Positions 6,072 through 7,267 of a DNA stretch of 7,267 nt are shown here, in pieces. The stretch lies in the NCBI GenBank assembly GCA_022784805.1, contig JALFYG010000301.1, positions 1 to 7,267 on the forward strand. Reading direction: 5' to 3'. Source of the DNA: Spirochaetales bacterium (lineage in GTDB: Bacteria; Spirochaetota; Spirochaetia; Sphaerochaetales; Sphaerochaetaceae). The position numbers were made by a program, and so were the translations under genes. How positions within the stretch are numbered: position 1 is the stretch's first letter; each line of letters starts with the position of its first letter. The notes beneath the pieces are model-generated. The model ran no database searches. It saw nothing but the letters and a program-made list of their open reading frames with translations, and had not been told where the DNA came from.

Positions 6072-6113
6072 TGGTGAGGACGCCACCTCTTTCTCCCTCT
6101 TTCGTTTTTTGTT
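6059..6113 (+). terminator. Intrinsic terminator after the transposase relic
   Basis: AAAGGGGTGG (6059-6068) pairs with CCACCTCTTT (6083-6092), ten pairs including one G-U, around a 14-nt loop. A T-rich tract follows, including six Ts at 6105-6110. The stem overlaps the last codons of the relic. It would insulate the peptide-binding gene downstream. Confidence 0.75.
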
Positions 6114-6247
6114 AAATCCAAGTTAATTAATTTCAATGGTATTTTGGATACCGATTTATATCTTTATAAAACCACGAATAACATACAAATGAGTTAACAA
6201 AGCTGCAAAATTGTTCCTCTTTGGTCTATTGGATATTACATTCTTCT

Positions 6248-6253
6248 TATAAT
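6248..6253 (+). promoter_or_regulatory. Consensus -10 box for the peptide-binding protein gene
   Basis: A perfect TATAAT lies 23 bp before the ATG at 6277. The best -35-like sequences (TTGGTC at 6221, TTGGAT at 6229) are at non-ideal distances, so an activator or a poor -35 is possible. The predicted transcript would begin near 6260, just before the RBS AAAGGTGA (6264-6271), giving a short leader. Confidence 0.55.
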
Positions 6254-6276
6254 ACTATAGAGCAAAGGTGAATAGG

Positions 6277-7267
6277 ATGAAAAAAACACTTCTTTTTCTT
6301 TTGATGGTTCTCGCTACATTATCTCTTTTTGCCAATGGCTCAAAAGAAGATTCCTCTTCAAAAACAGTAAACAATGTAATTACTATGGCTATTCCGGTTG
6401 ACCCGGATGGCTTGGATCCAATGCTCACTGCAGCTGCCTCAACTTTCCAGATTACATCAAATATCTATGAGACACTGGTTACTGTAGATGAGAAGGGAAA
6501 CCTTCTTCCTTGTCTTGCCACAGAGTGGAAGGAAAGTGAAGATGGACTCAGCATTACTTTCTCATTGAGAAAAGATGCAGCCTTTTCCAATGGAAAGAAG
6601 TGCACAAGTGAAGAAGTAAAGAACTCCTTCCTTCGCCTTAAAAGCCAGGAGAGCTTAAGATACAAGGACTATGAATTCATCACATCCATCGAAACACCGG
6701 ATGAGGATACAATCGTCTTCAGAATGGATGAGATCAACGTAGCGGCTCTCTCTTCCTTTGCTTACCCATGGGCTGCTGTGGTGGACACTGAAGAGAGCAA
6801 TCTGAAGAATAAGCCAATGGGTACTGGCCCTTATTACCTCTCTTCCTGGGTTCCTCAGGAAAGATTGGTTCTTGAGTTAAACCCATATTACACAGGAGAA
6901 GTCAAGAATGAAGGCTTCAACCTTGTGGTAATGCCAGATCTGACAGCTGAGATTACAGCCCTTGAATCAGGGGAAGTGGACATCATCCTTATTACCGGTG
7001 ACCTTGCTTCCGCTGTAGAGAACATGGGATACAACATCCTTGCCGCCGCAGGAAACGGTTTGCAGTTAATGGCAATGAACAATAAAAACGAAGCTCTTTC
7101 AGATATAAGGGTACGTCAGGCCATTAACTACGCCGTGGAAAAAGACGAGTTGATCGAAGCCGTATGGTGGGGGTATGGAGAGAAGATTGGCTCCCACTTC
7201 CCTGTGGTCTTGAAGGAATACATTGATCTTTCATCCACTTATACTTATGACAAGGAAAAGGCAAAGG
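6277..7267 (+). CDS. Oligopeptide/dipeptide ABC transporter substrate-binding protein (3' end missing)
   Basis: 330 codons are present and the frame runs off the right edge; family members usually have about 500-550 residues. The ATG has AAAGGTGA at good distance and begins a signal peptide: MKKT, then a hydrophobic core to about residue 18, with likely cleavage after A19 (LFA|NGSKED). No cysteine lies at the cleavage point, so it is not a standard lipoprotein. The mature part fits the SBP family 5 (OppA/DppA-like) fold: 'DPDGLDPMLT', 'IYETLVTVDEKGNLLPCLATEW', 'SITFSLRKDAAFSNGK', 'MGTGPYYLSSW' and 'LSDIRVRQAINYAVEKDELI'. Such proteins capture peptides (sometimes sugars or nickel) outside the inner membrane and deliver them to a DppBCDF/OppBCDF permease. 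The permease genes probably follow off the window. The ligand cannot be told from sequence. Confidence 0.93.
   Translation, partial: MKKTLLFLLMVLATLSLFANGSKEDSSSKTVNNVITMAIPVDPDGLDPMLTAAASTFQITSNIYETLVTVDEKGNLLPCLATEWKESEDGLSITFSLRKDAAFSNGKKCTSEEVKNSFLRLKSQESLRYKDYEFITSIETPDEDTIVFRMDEINVAALSSFAYPWAAVVDTEESNLKNKPMGTGPYYLSSWVPQERLVLELNPYYTGEVKNEGFNLVVMPDLTAEITALESGEVDIILITGDLASAVENMGYNILAAAGNGLQLMAMNNKNEALSDIRVRQAINYAVEKDELIEAVWWGYGEKIGSHFPVVLKEYIDLSSTYTYDKEKAK

Overview
The window looks like a piece of a low-to-moderate GC bacterial chromosome, most likely from the Spirochaetota, perhaps near Sphaerochaeta or a gut relative. The main clue is the peptide-binding protein at the right end. Its signal peptide runs into 'FANGSKE' with no lipobox cysteine, a pattern I associate with spirochaetal binding proteins. 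This taxonomic call is an inference, not a database result.

Layout, left to right. (1) 3-917, +: the 3' part of a phospholipase D superfamily / cardiolipin synthase-like gene, cut by the left edge. (2) 1049-1903, +: an intact microbial-type poly(ADP-ribose) glycohydrolase with the GGG-x7-QEE signature, preceded by an extended -10 promoter and a leader hairpin. (3) 1908-1944: a hairpin serving as shared terminator for two converging genes. (4) 1943-3361, -: complete pyruvate kinase.

The stretch from about 3500 to 6110 is accessory DNA inserted between housekeeping genes. It holds two different ATPase-nuclease families and a transposase relic. The first ATPase gene (AAA-ATPase-like/DUF1703 with an N-terminal helix-turn-helix) is broken: only the N-terminal part survives, and an in-frame stop follows the likely original start. 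The second, at 4274-5695, is an intact ATPase of the ATPase_2/DUF234 type, with Walker A, Walker B, a winged helix and a complete PD-(D/E)xK nuclease motif. After it comes a frameshifted remnant resembling the N-terminus of IS4/IS1634-type transposases, then a good intrinsic terminator. From 6277 to the right edge lies the 5' part of an oligopeptide/dipeptide ABC-transporter binding protein with its own promoter.

The most unusual signals are non-coding, and each sits directly upstream of one ATPase-nuclease gene. Upstream of the broken gene, four copies of a CGAAAAATAT-like 10-mer form an exactly symmetric dyad centred at 3555, with 21-bp steps on both arms. Upstream of the intact gene, six copies of a 12-mer (GATTTAGATAAA) alternate strictly in orientation with a 50-51 bp repeat period between 4092 and 4231. 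Both look like multi-site protein-binding arrays. A plausible but untested reading is that each ATPase, through its own HTH or winged-helix domain, binds its upstream array.
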